From Gadus chalcogrammus (lineage: Eukaryota; Chordata; Actinopteri; Gadiformes; Gadidae): a stretch of DNA of 64,000 nt. The notes beneath the pieces are model-generated. The model had not been told where the DNA came from and searched no databases. It worked only from the letters and a program-made list of their open reading frames with translations. Of the stretch, positions 1 through 11,719 are shown piece after piece. Position 1 is the first letter of the stretch. The number at the start of each line of letters is the position of its first letter. Where the stretch lies: contig NC_079415.1 in the NCBI RefSeq assembly GCF_026213295.1, positions 21,410,847 to 21,474,846 on the forward strand, read 5' to 3'. The position numbers and the translations under genes were made by a program.

Positions 1-2376
1 ATACATTCTTTCATCATTTTCAGGTGAAAACTGCCTGTCATAAGGTCTATAATACATCAGATCAGCCACACAAATTACACTGAACACATCAGCCACCTCC
101 TCAATGATGAATGGATTCAGGTGATCATCGAAATGCATGGTAATAACTTTAGTTGCCAAAAGAAACACTTCATCATCTTTGATAATGATATTGATAATCT
201 TATTAAAAGTAGGCATTTCATTTTTAACACTTGTACAGACAAACATTCCAATCTGGTACTCTGTTCCATGGACTTTAACCCAGGTAGTAGTGGAGACACT
301 AGACACATTCAAAGTTTGACAAGACCTCAAGACCACACTGCCCTCCAGATTGCTAGTTGAGACATGTTTAACAGGACCAAACTGTAATCTTTTGAAATAA
401 AAATTCTCCCAATGAAAAGCCAACTGATGCTGATGTTTCTTGACTAATGTTTTGGTTAAGTTTTTAAAACTCTTCACCGACCTTTTGAAGAAGTTGTGCT
501 TGCCTTCGAATCGCATGCACCACATGTGTATAAGTGGACCTATTTTCCTAATACATCTGGGGTAGTGTATCATCAGATGATGCTTTGGGATGAGCCTCTT
601 ATCTGTAAACACTAACTTGAAAAGTTTGTGATGGTCAGAAATTAGGTGCTTCAAATAATAAGTCATACCATCTGTTATAACTGGTGAGAATACAATGTTG
701 ACAATCTGAATCAAAAGCATAATCAAATTCCAATAACTGTTGTTCTGGTCAACTAGGTCTCCGAAAATCAAGGGAGTATTTCGCAGGAGGCACCAAGACT
801 GGATGGCATTGAGCCCGAGGTCATTGCTATCATCATTAACTTTGACTCCACTGGGTCTGTTCTTTCTCTCACTGTATCCATAGTTAAAGCTCTGAATCCT
901 TTGAGAGAGGGCATTTAAAGAAATGTAGTGCTTCACCAAATACTGAAAAAGAAGCTTTAACTCGTACTGTACAACACCTTCTAGTAGGTCGTGCATAATA
1001 TCCACTGCATAATTGTCTGAGGAATGAAAAAATTGCAGTGCATTTAGGGGACAGGTTCTCTTAACACCAAATGAGTGAACTAGAGTGGGATTTTGTGCCA
1101 TGGCATTGCAGTGTTCTGAGAAGAGCTCTTTTGTGCGAAGAATTAAGTCTGGGTCATCCTCACTAAAGACTGACTGCAAACGTGTCTTGTCAGTTAAACA
1201 AAATCGACAATAGTAAGTTGCACTGAACGATTCAACCATACCAAAAAGTCCATGTATAGCTAAATTATCCCCAGTAACCTGAATAACAGACCCCTTTAAT
1301 GGTGTATCTGAAAAGGGTACCTGGATTCCCTGCGTCTCCAAAACTTTTAAGTCATGAACAAGAGGCTGTAGGATTGGATCAAAACCATATTTCTTTAAGT
1401 CCTCTGAATGAAAAAGCGCCACAAGATGAATGTTCATCAAAACTGAATTCAGCTTCATTGGCAAATTCCTTAAAATAAAGTAAACACAGCCAAGTTTGTG
1501 AATTCCCTTTTTAGAGCCTATGGGATTGGCCGTTTCAAAATCATCATAATAAAGCTGAATTTGAAGAGCATGTTCTTGCTGTGAAAATAATGGATGATTT
1601 CTGAAATATGAACCATCATTAATGTCTTTGAAAATGCCATCTTCATGAAGCTTCACTTGCTGGAAACAGTTGCTGAGTTCCCGATTAGTAAACATCGACT
1701 CAAGAGTTCCCAAAATAGGCACATAAACAAATTTGTCATTAACAGGAATTTGACTGTATACACCAGTAGTTCTATCCTTGCGTAGATCATAACGCACACC
1801 AAGAACATGCTCTACTGGTTCCACAATTTTCCATTTTTTCTCAAAATGTCTTCGCCTCTTAGTTTCAGTATTGAGGGATGAAAATGGATTTTCAAGCAGC
1901 ACAAAACAGTCTTTAACTTTATTTAGAGTTTGTTCAGTTACCTCAGATGAAAGACATTTAAGAACAGTGTCCTGTGCTTGGACATGGACGTCATTTACAA
2001 ATTCCTCCATTGAACCAACTAAAGACTGCATAGTACTTTCAGCGACTCCAGATGCTTGTACTTGAGCCACAATAGAGCTACACATATCCAGTAACTGTCT
2101 TTTTTCAAGAGGAGCTGAGTAGCTTACGAGAGAAACTTCACTTGGCAGTGGATCAGGAACACAAACATTACTGTGAACATTGTCCAAAGGAACAATAGAA
2201 TTTGAAGCTACACTATCTCCATGTACTCTCAATAAATGTTTCTTGAATCCACAATATGTGTAAAAAACAGAAGAACACCCATTCTCTCCACATTTCAAAC
2301 GCAATGAACGTCCTGGGTACAACGCATGACCAAACTTCAAATGTTGAAAAAAACGGAGCAACTTTTGTGGTGTACC
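1..2376 (-). CDS. TNP2-type (CACTA/EnSpm-like) transposase, partial, runs off left edge
   Basis: The minus strand is open for about 792 codons from 2376 to base 1, with no stop seen in my manual translation; the C-terminus lies outside the window. In order: one C2H2 finger (C-x4-C, then H-x4-H; KCGENGC and KKHLLRVHGD) near the N-terminus; a region with YYDDFETANPIGSKKG; PLVHDLKVLETQGIQV followed by VTGDNLAIHG and a YYCRFC cysteine pair; MHDLLEGVVQYELKLLF; and HHLMIHYPRCIRKIGPL then WCMRFEGKHNFFK. This order matches the TNP2 plus DUF4218 layout of CACTA transposases; the aspartates in DDFET and GDNLA are candidate catalytic residues. The only nearby ATG (2399-2397, reading MFTCYICK) is in another frame, so the N-terminus looks frameshifted by about one base near 2376. 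A host gene derived from such a transposase is possible. Confidence 0.72.
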
Positions 2377-2401
2377 TTGCAAATGTAACAGGTGAACATT
2401 T

Positions 2402-5400
2402 TCAAACCTCAATATGATCCCCTTTTGCCCGGATGAAGGTGTAGACGTTGCACAAGGCCTCATCGTAGGATACAGCAAAGACGAAGTGGGCCTTAAACAT
2501 TTCATCGAAGGCAGCCACAGCTGTCTGCGCCACGCAGGGAATGGCCTTCTGATCGAGGATGACGTAAAACTTTTGGATACTACTCTTCTTTTCTCCAACA
2601 CAGAGGAGGAAGGGCTGTGCTGATCCACATCTGTCCAGGAATGTCACCATGCTCGTCCCCACCCCAAGAGTGTTGGAGGGGAAATTAGGAACAGTAATTT
2701 GTTTACACACCAAAGAGGCTTCTTATATAAGCCTCTTCTTATAGCTGGATAGGCGTCTAAACACCTCTAAATGACATGGCACGTTAAAAGCAGAGCTTTT
2801 TTGGGATCTACTGAATGTCTATTCAACAAAGGGCAACGTACATAAATAATAATTAATTATCTCTCATCATCTTGGCCTCCTTGATTACAGTGCCACCACA
2901 GCAGTGAATAAAATATCTCCAAATCATTTTAAGAGCATTATTTTATGTAAACAATATCTTGTCTTTCAAAGGAACTTGCCAATATTTTAAATATTATCCC
3001 CCAAAGTTGGATAAGATGATACATACACTTCTCGTTACTGTGTGTGCAGTAACTCAGTCTGATGTTCTATCTCTGCTTGTTGCTTCTGCCCACCTCAATA
3101 AGCTATGCAAAACTAGGCTAGTAGTGGGTATGTCAGATTGAGTTACTGCACACACAGAGACAAGAAGATAAAAAATTAATAATTTCCCTAAATGTTGGTG
3201 TGTCCCTTTAACTGCTGCGAGAGGGAAATTCAAACAGCTGACCAAGAAAGTGACAAATCATAGGTAAATTAAGTGTTAAAAGAGGTGAAGCAACATTCAG
3301 TCACTATCTATGTCCTGAACATACCTTCATGAACTTGACCACATGGTCAGCAGCTTCAGTGGCACTGATTTTCCCATGTCTTTTTCCTTTTGCGGTTGGA
3401 GGCAAGAGATGAACGAGCAGGAGGATAGCTGCCAAGTCACTGTCCCATCCTAGTGGATTAGTATGGCAACACCCACACCCCATCAGTACACAGTCATAGT
3501 TAATAAGCGCATATGAAGAACACTGGCAAACACAATCCGTGGACACTTACCATAATCATTCGATTCCTCTTGAGCGGACAGAAGGTCATCCACATGAGTA
3601 CCAGGGCGAAGGCCTTTGCAGACAGCGATAATCCTAGGTTTGTAGAACGTTGGCCATTTTGCAATAAACTTGCCCGAGACATCTTCTCCAAATAGCATTG
3701 TGAAGTCTTGGTTAATCTAACACAGACAGAAACCATATTAAAACATGGTACACAACACATTTAATAACTGGTACATCAAGCAAGTCTCTATAATTCTTAC
3801 CAAGCCTGGTGTATCCAAGAATCGGGGGAAGTGATCTAGGATAACTGAAGACTGGTCTGGATCGTGTAGCATACTCTGACGGTGCTTGAAGGTTGCCTTC
3901 ATTTTCTCCTTAACAACTGGTTGGTCTGCTGAATGCTTCATCACGGACATCGCTTCTCTGCATTCATCACCTGACAGCTGCTCAGATGTTGATGTCTCAC
4001 GCAGGGTCTTAGGGCCATGTTGATCCGCAGACTTGGGGCTCCTCATTAAGTCACTTGTGGTATTGCGCTGAACCGTTTTCAATCTGTAGGCCAGGTAACC
4101 TTGGCCACTGTGAGGATCGTAGTAATGTTCCTGTCAGACAAGAACACAGGCAAGACACACTGTCAATATTAAAATCCATCAAAGCTGATGTCTGTATCAG
4201 GACCCCAAAATAAGGCTTTTCTCTATACATGACCAAGACTAAATGAGAGGTTCCTGTTGCATAATACTCACATAACCAGTTGGTGAAGCCTTATCCTTCA
4301 AATTGGGGAAAAGGGTGACTATTCCTAGGGCATAGGTCACGCGGACATTGATTGGTGGGACCCTCCTACACCATAGCAAGATAGGGTCAGTTTTCACTAA
4401 CATAGCATTCTGTTTTCATTAACATTGTACACAGTGTCTTAATTCTTCTGGAATTGGGGTTGTATTTTATTGGTCACTTACCCATGACTCTCAACCATAT
4501 CTGCCACCAGGAGGTTGACGAGTTTCCTTCTTGTTTGATCAGAAAGGCCTTTGGTTGCGTTGTACTCTTTGAATATGTCTTCACCCCCGGTTTTTTGATG
4601 TAGAGCTACATAGACCATCTGTAATATAGAGGTTGCATGTAAACTTGCTATGCATTTTGAACATTTTTTGACATCCTACCAACAACCTAAGAACAACTTA
4701 CATCTTTTGCTGCCTTACTGTCAGGTGGTCCTTCTACCAGTTGCCTTCTCCGTGCTTTGGTGCATTCTGTAATAACAGTGGAGCCTGAACTCACAGACTC
4801 AACTGATGAGAATGACCTCACAGACTCAATGGGTGAGAATGATCCCTCTTCTGAGCAGAAGGAGGCCTCAGAGACCTCTTTCTCAGCTAAGGGAAGAAAA
4901 GGGATGGGGGGGGGGGGTTAATATTTAACATTAGTTGGGAAATATATTTTGCATAAGGCAACATCACCACAGTGGCCTGATCTTGCATATTTGCTCTCTG
5001 ACATCTGCAGTTGTAACAATAGCAATATTGTTGTTTCTGTTCCTATTGACAGATGTACTAATTCACTCTAGACAAAAGCATCTGCTAAATGTCCTAAATG
5101 TAAATGCAATGGGAGGGGCGTTTCTGTGTCTTACCAGAGTCCTCAGTGAACACCTTGAAAGATACTGCAGCAGATCTCACCAACTCATCAAAAATGTCAC
5201 CATCTACATCAACTCCTGAGGAGTCCTTCAGGTCCACATCAGATTCATTTGGCAGGTTGAATTTAGCTGAAACTGAGATCCAAAACACTTACTGTTATTT
5301 CCCAACTATTAACCACAGTTGATATAGTAATTTTGTAAAATTCCTGCATCCCTGCAACTAATACTTGGGTGCAGTGCGGCCAATACACGGAAATGGCTTT

Positions 5401-5783
5401 TTATCTCATTGGACTACCATTGGATTACCAATGCATTACAGCGTGAAGGTGACGATAATGCACTTAAAAGCTGTTTGGCAACAGCACCACAACCACATGC
5501 CATTAAGTTTTAACCTATGACATGATGAAATAACTTCCGATAAACTGTCGGTACAGTTCTGTTTTAGATATGTAAAACAATCATGATGTTTATACACTTT
5601 GCTGTTAATAATCAATAACTGACTCATAATGACATGCAATATTAGGTGTGATGTAAAAATTGTCGAGTTAACCTTTTACTTACCTTCTTGAATGAACTGA
5701 AAGTAATCATAGCGGTCATCCTTCATTGGTATTCGAACCCATTTCAGGACACCCTTGCACTCCACTTGAACCAGCATTTCTTT
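2402..5783 (-). CDS. SAMD3-like companion protein, nine coding exons
   Basis: Exons read on the minus strand: 5783-5684 (ATG 5777-5775), 5272-5135, 4886-4702, 4618-4482, 4365-4272, 4130-3801, 3716-3551, 3449-3325, and a last exon from about 2655 to the stop at 2404-2402. The first eight have AG acceptors and GT donors and join in frame (phases 1, 1, 0, 2, 0, 0, 1, 0). The product is about 500 residues. It starts MLVQVECKGVLKWVRIPM, and carries INQDFTMLFGEDVSGKF in exon 7, WDSDLAAILLLVHLLPP in exon 8 and AQPFLLCVGEKKSSIQKFYV in exon 9. I recognise this as the fish family annotated as SAMD3-like; its molecular role is not known to me. The last exon has no AG at the expected acceptor (CTTGGG before GTGGGG at about 2655), so this copy may not splice. 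Its stop is two bases before the ATG next to the transposase ORF. Confidence 0.7.
3036..3158. repeat. short foldback repeat in intron of SAMD3-like gene
   Basis: Bases 3036-3062 and 3133-3158 are near-perfect reverse complements (ACTGTGTGTGCAGTAACTCA against the matching TGAGTTACTGCACACACAG) around a 70-base loop. This is the layout of a small MITE or foldback element. It lies in the last intron of the companion gene, upstream of the exon whose acceptor is missing. Confidence 0.6.
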
Positions 5784-5800
5784 CTTAAAAAATAAAATAT

Positions 5801-7261
5801 TGTGGCAGGGCGAGGGGAAAAAGCGGGCGGGGAGCACGGCGGCGAGGTGACGTTAGGGACCACACCAAGCACAGCCCGTGTTCAGGAGGTTGCAGACAAC
5901 GCCACCTTGGGACTTTCACCCAAAGATTTAATTTAAGACACGCAAGTAAGTTGACTCTAATGGCAGGAGACGTGGTTCACAGTTTTAACAATATATATTT
6001 TATTTAATTAATCCAATGGAATAAACTGTTAAGGCGGAGGCTGATATGAATGGGGGGACTAGCGAAGGGAAGGGTCCAAATAATGTAAATCACCCGGGTA
6101 AGTGATAATCACACACACAAACACAAATCCCAGGGAAGCACAGCACACAGGAAGAAAAGGGACACCGCCACCACCACAGACCTCTGCAAAGTAAAACAGA
6201 CAACAATCAAACACAATGAAACAAAACTAATGCGAAACCAAAACGGGGCAAACAATCAATCCAAACAAAATATCCTTTGCCCAAAAACAGAAAAGAAAGC
6301 AAATAAACAAACTATATCCAAAGCAAAACAAACCCAATGGCCAAGGCGGCAGTGAAAATGGCTGTAACGGTTTCCGGCCGTGGTAACACAACGCCAAATC
6401 TGTTGCAACGCTGTAGGCAACAGGCAACAAACAGCGCTATAAACAAGGACAGCAAACAAAGCTGTAAACACAACAGCGGACGGCGCTGTAATTGAAACCG
6501 CAGACTAAATATAAGACAAAGCAGCAGGGTTCAGCCGTTCAGGTTACTCAGTAGCCGTCCCTCATCTAAAAACAGAATGTATAAAATTGGTAAAAATCTT
6601 TATTATTGAAATGACCGTATGGGCCCAATGCTGAATTAAAACACACTATACCTATTGACTCGATTAGCGGCACACTGACGATAACAGGGGGAGGAGCCTA
6701 CAGCTACATGCGGTACCTACAACCGAAACATTGTTAGCGCTAATATTTAATCAGATTGTGCAGACCAAGAGGACACTTACCAACGCAGGCCAACGGGAGT
6801 AGCGCACGCTAATAGCGGGTTACGGCAGCTCAAGCGCTCTGCAGCAAAGCAAATGCACCCAAGAATCAACAACAACCTCAATAGGATCTCGGAAACAAAG
6901 CAGCAGAGTACCACCTTACCTGCCGCGAGACAACACTTCGAACCGGAAGTCATGCATGCAATTGAGTGCAGAGAGAGAGAGCACCGGGGAGACTTGCCAC
7001 CTTTATGTAGTGTTCCCCCTACCGGCTGCTATGCGCACTTCATTGAGTGTCTACTGCTACATTCTACCCACGCTTCTTGCATCGTCGTCCCGACGATGGA
7101 CAAAAAAGCAAGGAACACGAGCTAGGACCAGGGTCTAAATAAAGCAGACACTGCATGGGAAACTGGTGCAGAGAGAGAGAGCACCGGGGAGACCTGCCAC
7201 CTTTATGTAGCGTTCCCCCTACCGGCTGCTATGCGCACTTCATTGAGTGTCTACTGCTACA
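5801..7261 (-). repeat. 3' LTR of the Gypsy element, containing a 200-bp internal duplication
   Basis: Minus strand TGTAGCAGTAG at 7261 follows a purine-rich tract (AAGCGGGGGTAGAA), the expected polypurine primer site, and the LTR ends TGCCACA at 5801. An AATAAAG signal occurs near 6600. A second TGTAGCAGTAG with its own upstream purine tract lies at 7061, exactly 200 bases inward, so the outermost part of the LTR plus adjacent internal sequence is duplicated in tandem. Confidence 0.7.
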
Positions 7262-7482
7262 TTCTACCCCCGCTTCTTGCATCGTCGTCCCGACGATGGA
7301 CAAAAAGCAAGGAACACGAGCTAGGACCAGGGTCTAAATAAAGCAGACACTGCATGGGAAACTGGTATAGGGGGACCCGCAGCCTCTACCTGTCCAGTTG
7401 GCCGTGGAACATGATGGACATTGGAGTGGTGACCAGCAGTTGAGCGCATGGTCCGGCGTGGGGCGAGGTCACTAGGACCGGG

Positions 7483-10400
7483 TCAACTGACTGGAGGGGC
7501 AGCGTCCAAGTTCCGTGCTCCAGTACGTGGTGCCGACAAAGGGACGCCGACTTGGGGGTCGGGGTCAGATGGAAGAACTGGCCTTTGGGGGCGGGCCTGG
7601 GTCACAGCAGTTGAGCTGGTGTCATGCCTGACTGCAGAGGCCACTGGGGGCTGTGGCCTGAGGACCAGCAGATCGTACTCAAATGAGTCATCATTCTCAG
7701 CAACTGGTTCCTCCACAGGTGGTGGGTCATGAGGGGGAGCACATCCAGGTGGGTCCACTCCAACCGCAGCTTTCAGCATTTTGCGGTGGACTTGCCTGAT
7801 CTTAGTCGGGTTGTCCACTGGCACGATGGTATATACAGAGCCACCTTCTGCAGGTGCTCTCAACACTCTGTACTTCATGGAGCTCCACCGATCCCGAATC
7901 TTGTGAGGCCCTCGTGCATTAAAATCACGCAGAAATACCAACTGCCCTTCCCTGAGCAATAGCTCTTTGACATGCTGGTCATGGGCTCGCTTTCGGCGGC
8001 CTGCAGCGTGTTGCAAGTGCTCCCTTGCACCTTCGAATGCCACCTGTAGTCGAGCCTGGTGTTCCTGGACCCATTCATGGACAGAACCATTAACTGGGTT
8101 CTCAACTCTACCCAATAAAAAGTCGAGTGGCAGTCGAGGTTCCTGGCCAAACATCAGGAAAAACGGACACTCTCCGGTAGCTTGATGGGGAGTGGTATTA
8201 TAGATATAAAGGACCTGAGGCAAACATGAAGTCCAGTCCCTCTTTCGGGAGACAGGCAGTGTACGCAACAGATTGTGGAGTGTCCTGTTGAACCGTTCAC
8301 ACTGACCATTCCCCTCAGGATGGTAGGGTGTGGTGCGCGATTTCGCAATACCATACAAGCTGCAAAGTTGCTGTATGAGCGAGCTCTCAAAGTTACGGCC
8401 CTGGTCGGAATGTAACCGAGACGGGACACCAAATTTATAAAACCAAGGACCTTGGCCACTGTGGTTGCACGCTGATCCCGAGTAGGAACAGCTATGGTTT
8501 ATTTACTAAAAACATCTGTCATTACCAAGACATTTTCGACACCATTCTGTGCAGGCTCAAGGGTAGTGTAGTCGATGGCAACGATTTCATTAGGACGCGA
8601 TGCCAACAGATGGCCCATATAGCTGTTAGCTGTTGGGTGGACATCTTTGGCGACTTGACACCTCTCACATGCCTGACACCATTGAGCCACATCAGAGGAC
8701 ATGCCTGGCCAATAGCACCGGGACCGCAGCAGCGCCAAAGTGTGCTCCACTCCCTGATGACCATGCTCCTGATGGACCTGGTTTAAAACCTCGCTGGTGA
8801 GAGCCTCGGGCAACAACAACTGAAAAGTGGGCTCCGCACCATCTGAGCGGAACACCTGGCGGTACAGGACCCCGTCCCTCTCGACCAGGCGATCCCACTG
8901 ACGGAGCAGAATCAGTGCAGACTGTGACAGTTGTGCCCGCTCCTCGTGGCTAGGACGCTGCTTTCTCTCAAAAAACGGCATCAACTCTAAAATCACCGGG
9001 TCAGCCTGCTGAAGAGTACAGATCTCAGGGGTGGTGTGCTGTGGCAGGGCTACAATGGTAGCTTGGATTACCTCATCCTCTCTCAGTGCCAGGGCTTGTT
9101 GCAGAGGCTTGGGCATGGCAGTACCAGGGAGCATAGCCTCAATATCCTGAGGACCAGGTGGGCATTGGCGAGACAGCGCGTCGGCATTCTGGTTACTCCT
9201 CCCTGACCGATATTTAATGTCGAAGTCGAAGGACGCCAGCTGGGCTGCCCATCGCTGCTCAGCTGCAGCCAGTTTAGCAGAAGTTAAATGACTCAAAGGG
9301 TTATTGTCTGTATAGACAATACACTTATGACCCAACAGGTACTCTCGAAACTTTTCAGTCATGGCCCACTTAAGGGCCAGGAACTCAAGTTTCATGGAAC
9401 TATAATTGGTCATGTTCCTTTCTGTTGGTCTCAAGCCGCGGCTAGCATAAGCTATCGGCCGCACCTTTCCTGCTTGTTCCTGGGAGAGCACTGCCCCAAG
9501 CCACCATGGCTCGCATCCACCTCCAGGATAAAAGGGAGGGTAAAATCTGCATAGGCCAATACTGGTGCAGTAGTGAGCCTTGCCTTCAACGCTTTAAAAC
9601 CTTGTTCACACTCGTCAGTCCACTGCTCGATGACACCATGTTTGGACTTCTTACCCGTCTTTGTGCTCCCAAACTCTGCCACAGCCTTATGCAGAGGGGC
9701 TGCCAACTTGGCAAAACCCTCTACAAACCGCCGATAGTAGCTGGCAAAGCCAAGAAAAGACCGCAGCTCAGAGACAGTCTTAGGCATTGGCCAATTAGCG
9801 ACTGCCTCAACCTTGCTGGGCTCCGTGGAGACACCGTCTCTAGATATTACATGGCCCAAATAATGCACCTCCTTCTGGAAGAAAGAGCATTTACTGAGCT
9901 TTGCCTTTAGGCCCTCATTTTTGAGTCGGTCCAGCACAACCCGCAACCGCTCCAGATGTTGTTCCACAGTCGATGAAAACACAACGATGTCATCAAGATA
10001 CAACAGTAATGACTCGCATTGTTTGTCTCCAAAAATACGCTGCATGAGCCTCTGAAATGTGCCAGGAGCATTACAAAGACCAAAGGGCATGCGGTTCCAT
10101 TCAAACAAACCAAACGGGGTGCAAAAGGCAGTTTTTGGCTTGTCTGCCTCAGTAACTGGCACTTGATTGTAGCCACTGGTTAAGTCTAGGGTGGTAAACC
10201 AGCGGGCACCTGAAAGCGCATCAAGTGACTCCTCAATGCGAGGCAGAGGGAAGGCATCCTTCCTAGTCTTGCTATTGAGTTGCCTGTAGTCAACACACAT
10301 ACGCAGAGTGCCATCCTTTTTCCTCACCAACACAATTGGGGACGCATAGGGACTACTACTTTCCCTGATTACCTGGGATGAGAGCAGCTGATTGATGTGT

Positions 10401-10765
10401 TCTTTCACGACCTCGTATTCCGATGGTGGTATACGCCTGTAGCGCTGCCTTACAGGGGCATCATCAACCACCGGGATGTCCTGGGAGATCAGCCTGGTAC
10501 AGCCCAGATCTCCATCATGGGCTGAGAAAACAGGGGCATACTGTCTCAGCAGAGACCTCACCTGGAGCTGTTCCTCTGCAGACAACGAGGACAGGCCTAC
10601 ATCCTCTGCCTGCTGCTGTACAGTAGGGGCAACTGTCAACATGGCAAAGGTCAGGAAGGACAGTTCAGGAAGGGCAAAGGTCAGAGGTAAGGGGGCTTGG
10701 CGTATTCCTGGTGGAGTCATGAAGATCGTGGCAGCCACATGTGCTGAGAAGTATCTTGGTTCCAC
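7483..10765 (-). pseudogene. Gypsy pol remnant: RT, RNase H, integrase
   Basis: Three overlapping open segments on the minus strand give one pol. Segment 10765-9452 has Gypsy RT (RKKDGTLRMCVDYRQLNSKT, MPFGLCNAPGTFQRLM, catalytic YLDDIV) and the start of RNase H (EVDASHGGLG). Segment 9491-8499 continues RNase H (YTDNNPLSHLT) and the HHCC zinc finger and core start of integrase (HGHQGVEHTLALL, CQACERCQVAK, AIDYTTLE). Segment 8358-7483 has the integrase end (HPEGNGQCERFNRTLHNLL) and a basic tail. Breaks: a one-base frameshift near 9465 in a G run, a TAA stop near 8500, and a small deletion with frameshift near 8450. It is dead as a protein source. Confidence 0.88.
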
Positions 10766-10973
10766 AGTGTTGTTTGAGCCCCCGTCCTCTGGGTTGCCTG
10801 CTGGTTTGCTTGCTTCCCCTGCCCTGGTTCAAGTGATCAGGGGAACGGCATACATACCCGTCATCAATGTAGGCTCGACCGACGTTGTGTTGTATGCTCG
10901 CACTGTCGTTGGCACACTCGATGCAGTAAATGTCGTGAGCCTTCCTCCAGGTGTCAATGAGGTGCCATCCTGT
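10690..10973 (+). pseudogene. Gypsy pol pre-RT segment, inverted relative to the rest of the element
   Basis: The plus strand reads ATCAEKYLGSTVLFEPPSSG, then LPAGLLASPALVQVIRGTAY and ARTVVGTLDAVNVVSLPPGV. This is the stretch that normally lies between protease and RT in fish Gypsy elements, and should therefore be on the minus strand here. The join to minus-strand RT coding sequence is at about 10690, where AAGGTCAG/AGGAAGG short repeats occur. The piece continues past the hAT insertion to about 11720. Confidence 0.7.
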
Positions 10974-10981
10974 GTAGCCAT

Positions 10982-11695
10982 TAGGCCTGCAGCGGATTCG
11001 AATTGTATCCGAATCCGTTCGGTTCGTTTACCACAGTTCGGAGCATTCTGGTGATCCGCGGATTTCGGTTTCATGAAGGCATTGCCTTATGTAGCGTATT
11101 TTGCCTACTGTAGCCTACGTCCGATACAAAAGGGTGTTTAGGACCCAGCGGAATGCATTCTCTCCAGTGCTGCCCGAGCCAATGAGGTAGCTGTAATAGG
11201 TTGTTTTCTGAAGTTCAAGCGCACGATTCCTAAATTTAAAGAAAGTAATTGATACAATTATATTCTAAATATACGGGAGATAAATACAAACGGGTGATAG
11301 CGGGATAACGGCCTTCGAGGTCGACCGGTTTGATGGAAATAATGGACAGGTAGAGGCAACTCTGGCTTCATGCTGCGCTCGTCGCCAGAGTTCTAAGCCT
11401 CGTCGGCCGTTATCCCTTACATGTTACACTCAGTGCACCATGTTTTCAAATGCATTTAGGGGAACATTTATTGCACAAAAAAGCCTTGCAAGTTGTCTGA
11501 TTGCAGTCAATTAACACATTGCAAATAGCCTGTGGGTCTCATTCATTTTTGTGTTTCTCCCCCAAACCCTCCGTCACAAAAAAGTCTGCCTTTTTACTAC
11601 CACGGACATGATCCTAATCCGAACCGTATCCGAAACCGAGGCCCAAAACGGTTATCTGAACCGAACCGTGGACACACTGATCCGTTTCACCCCTA
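10982..11695. mobile_element. non-autonomous hAT element, 714 bp, 8-bp target duplication
   Basis: Flanked by GTAGCCAT at 10974-10981 and 11696-11703. Ends are TAGGCCTGCAGCGGATTCG and, reversed, TAGGGGTGAAACGGATCAG, matching at 13 of 19 positions. It is rich in CGAACCGTATCCG-like subterminal motifs at both ends. It has no transposase. An inner foldback (11299-11320 against 11398-11419, AGCGGGATAACGGCC) may be a further element. Confidence 0.85.
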
Positions 11696-11719
11696 GTAGC
11701 CATGTTGTCATCCCCTGGG

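Noticed and set aside
7448..7732. Plus-strand frame over the Gypsy integrase tail
   Set aside because: Antisense of the integrase C-terminal region, no homology of its own.
10476..10680. First half of the plus-strand frame that includes the inverted Gypsy segment
   Set aside because: Only the part after about 10690 resembles pol; the earlier part is antisense of the RT linker.
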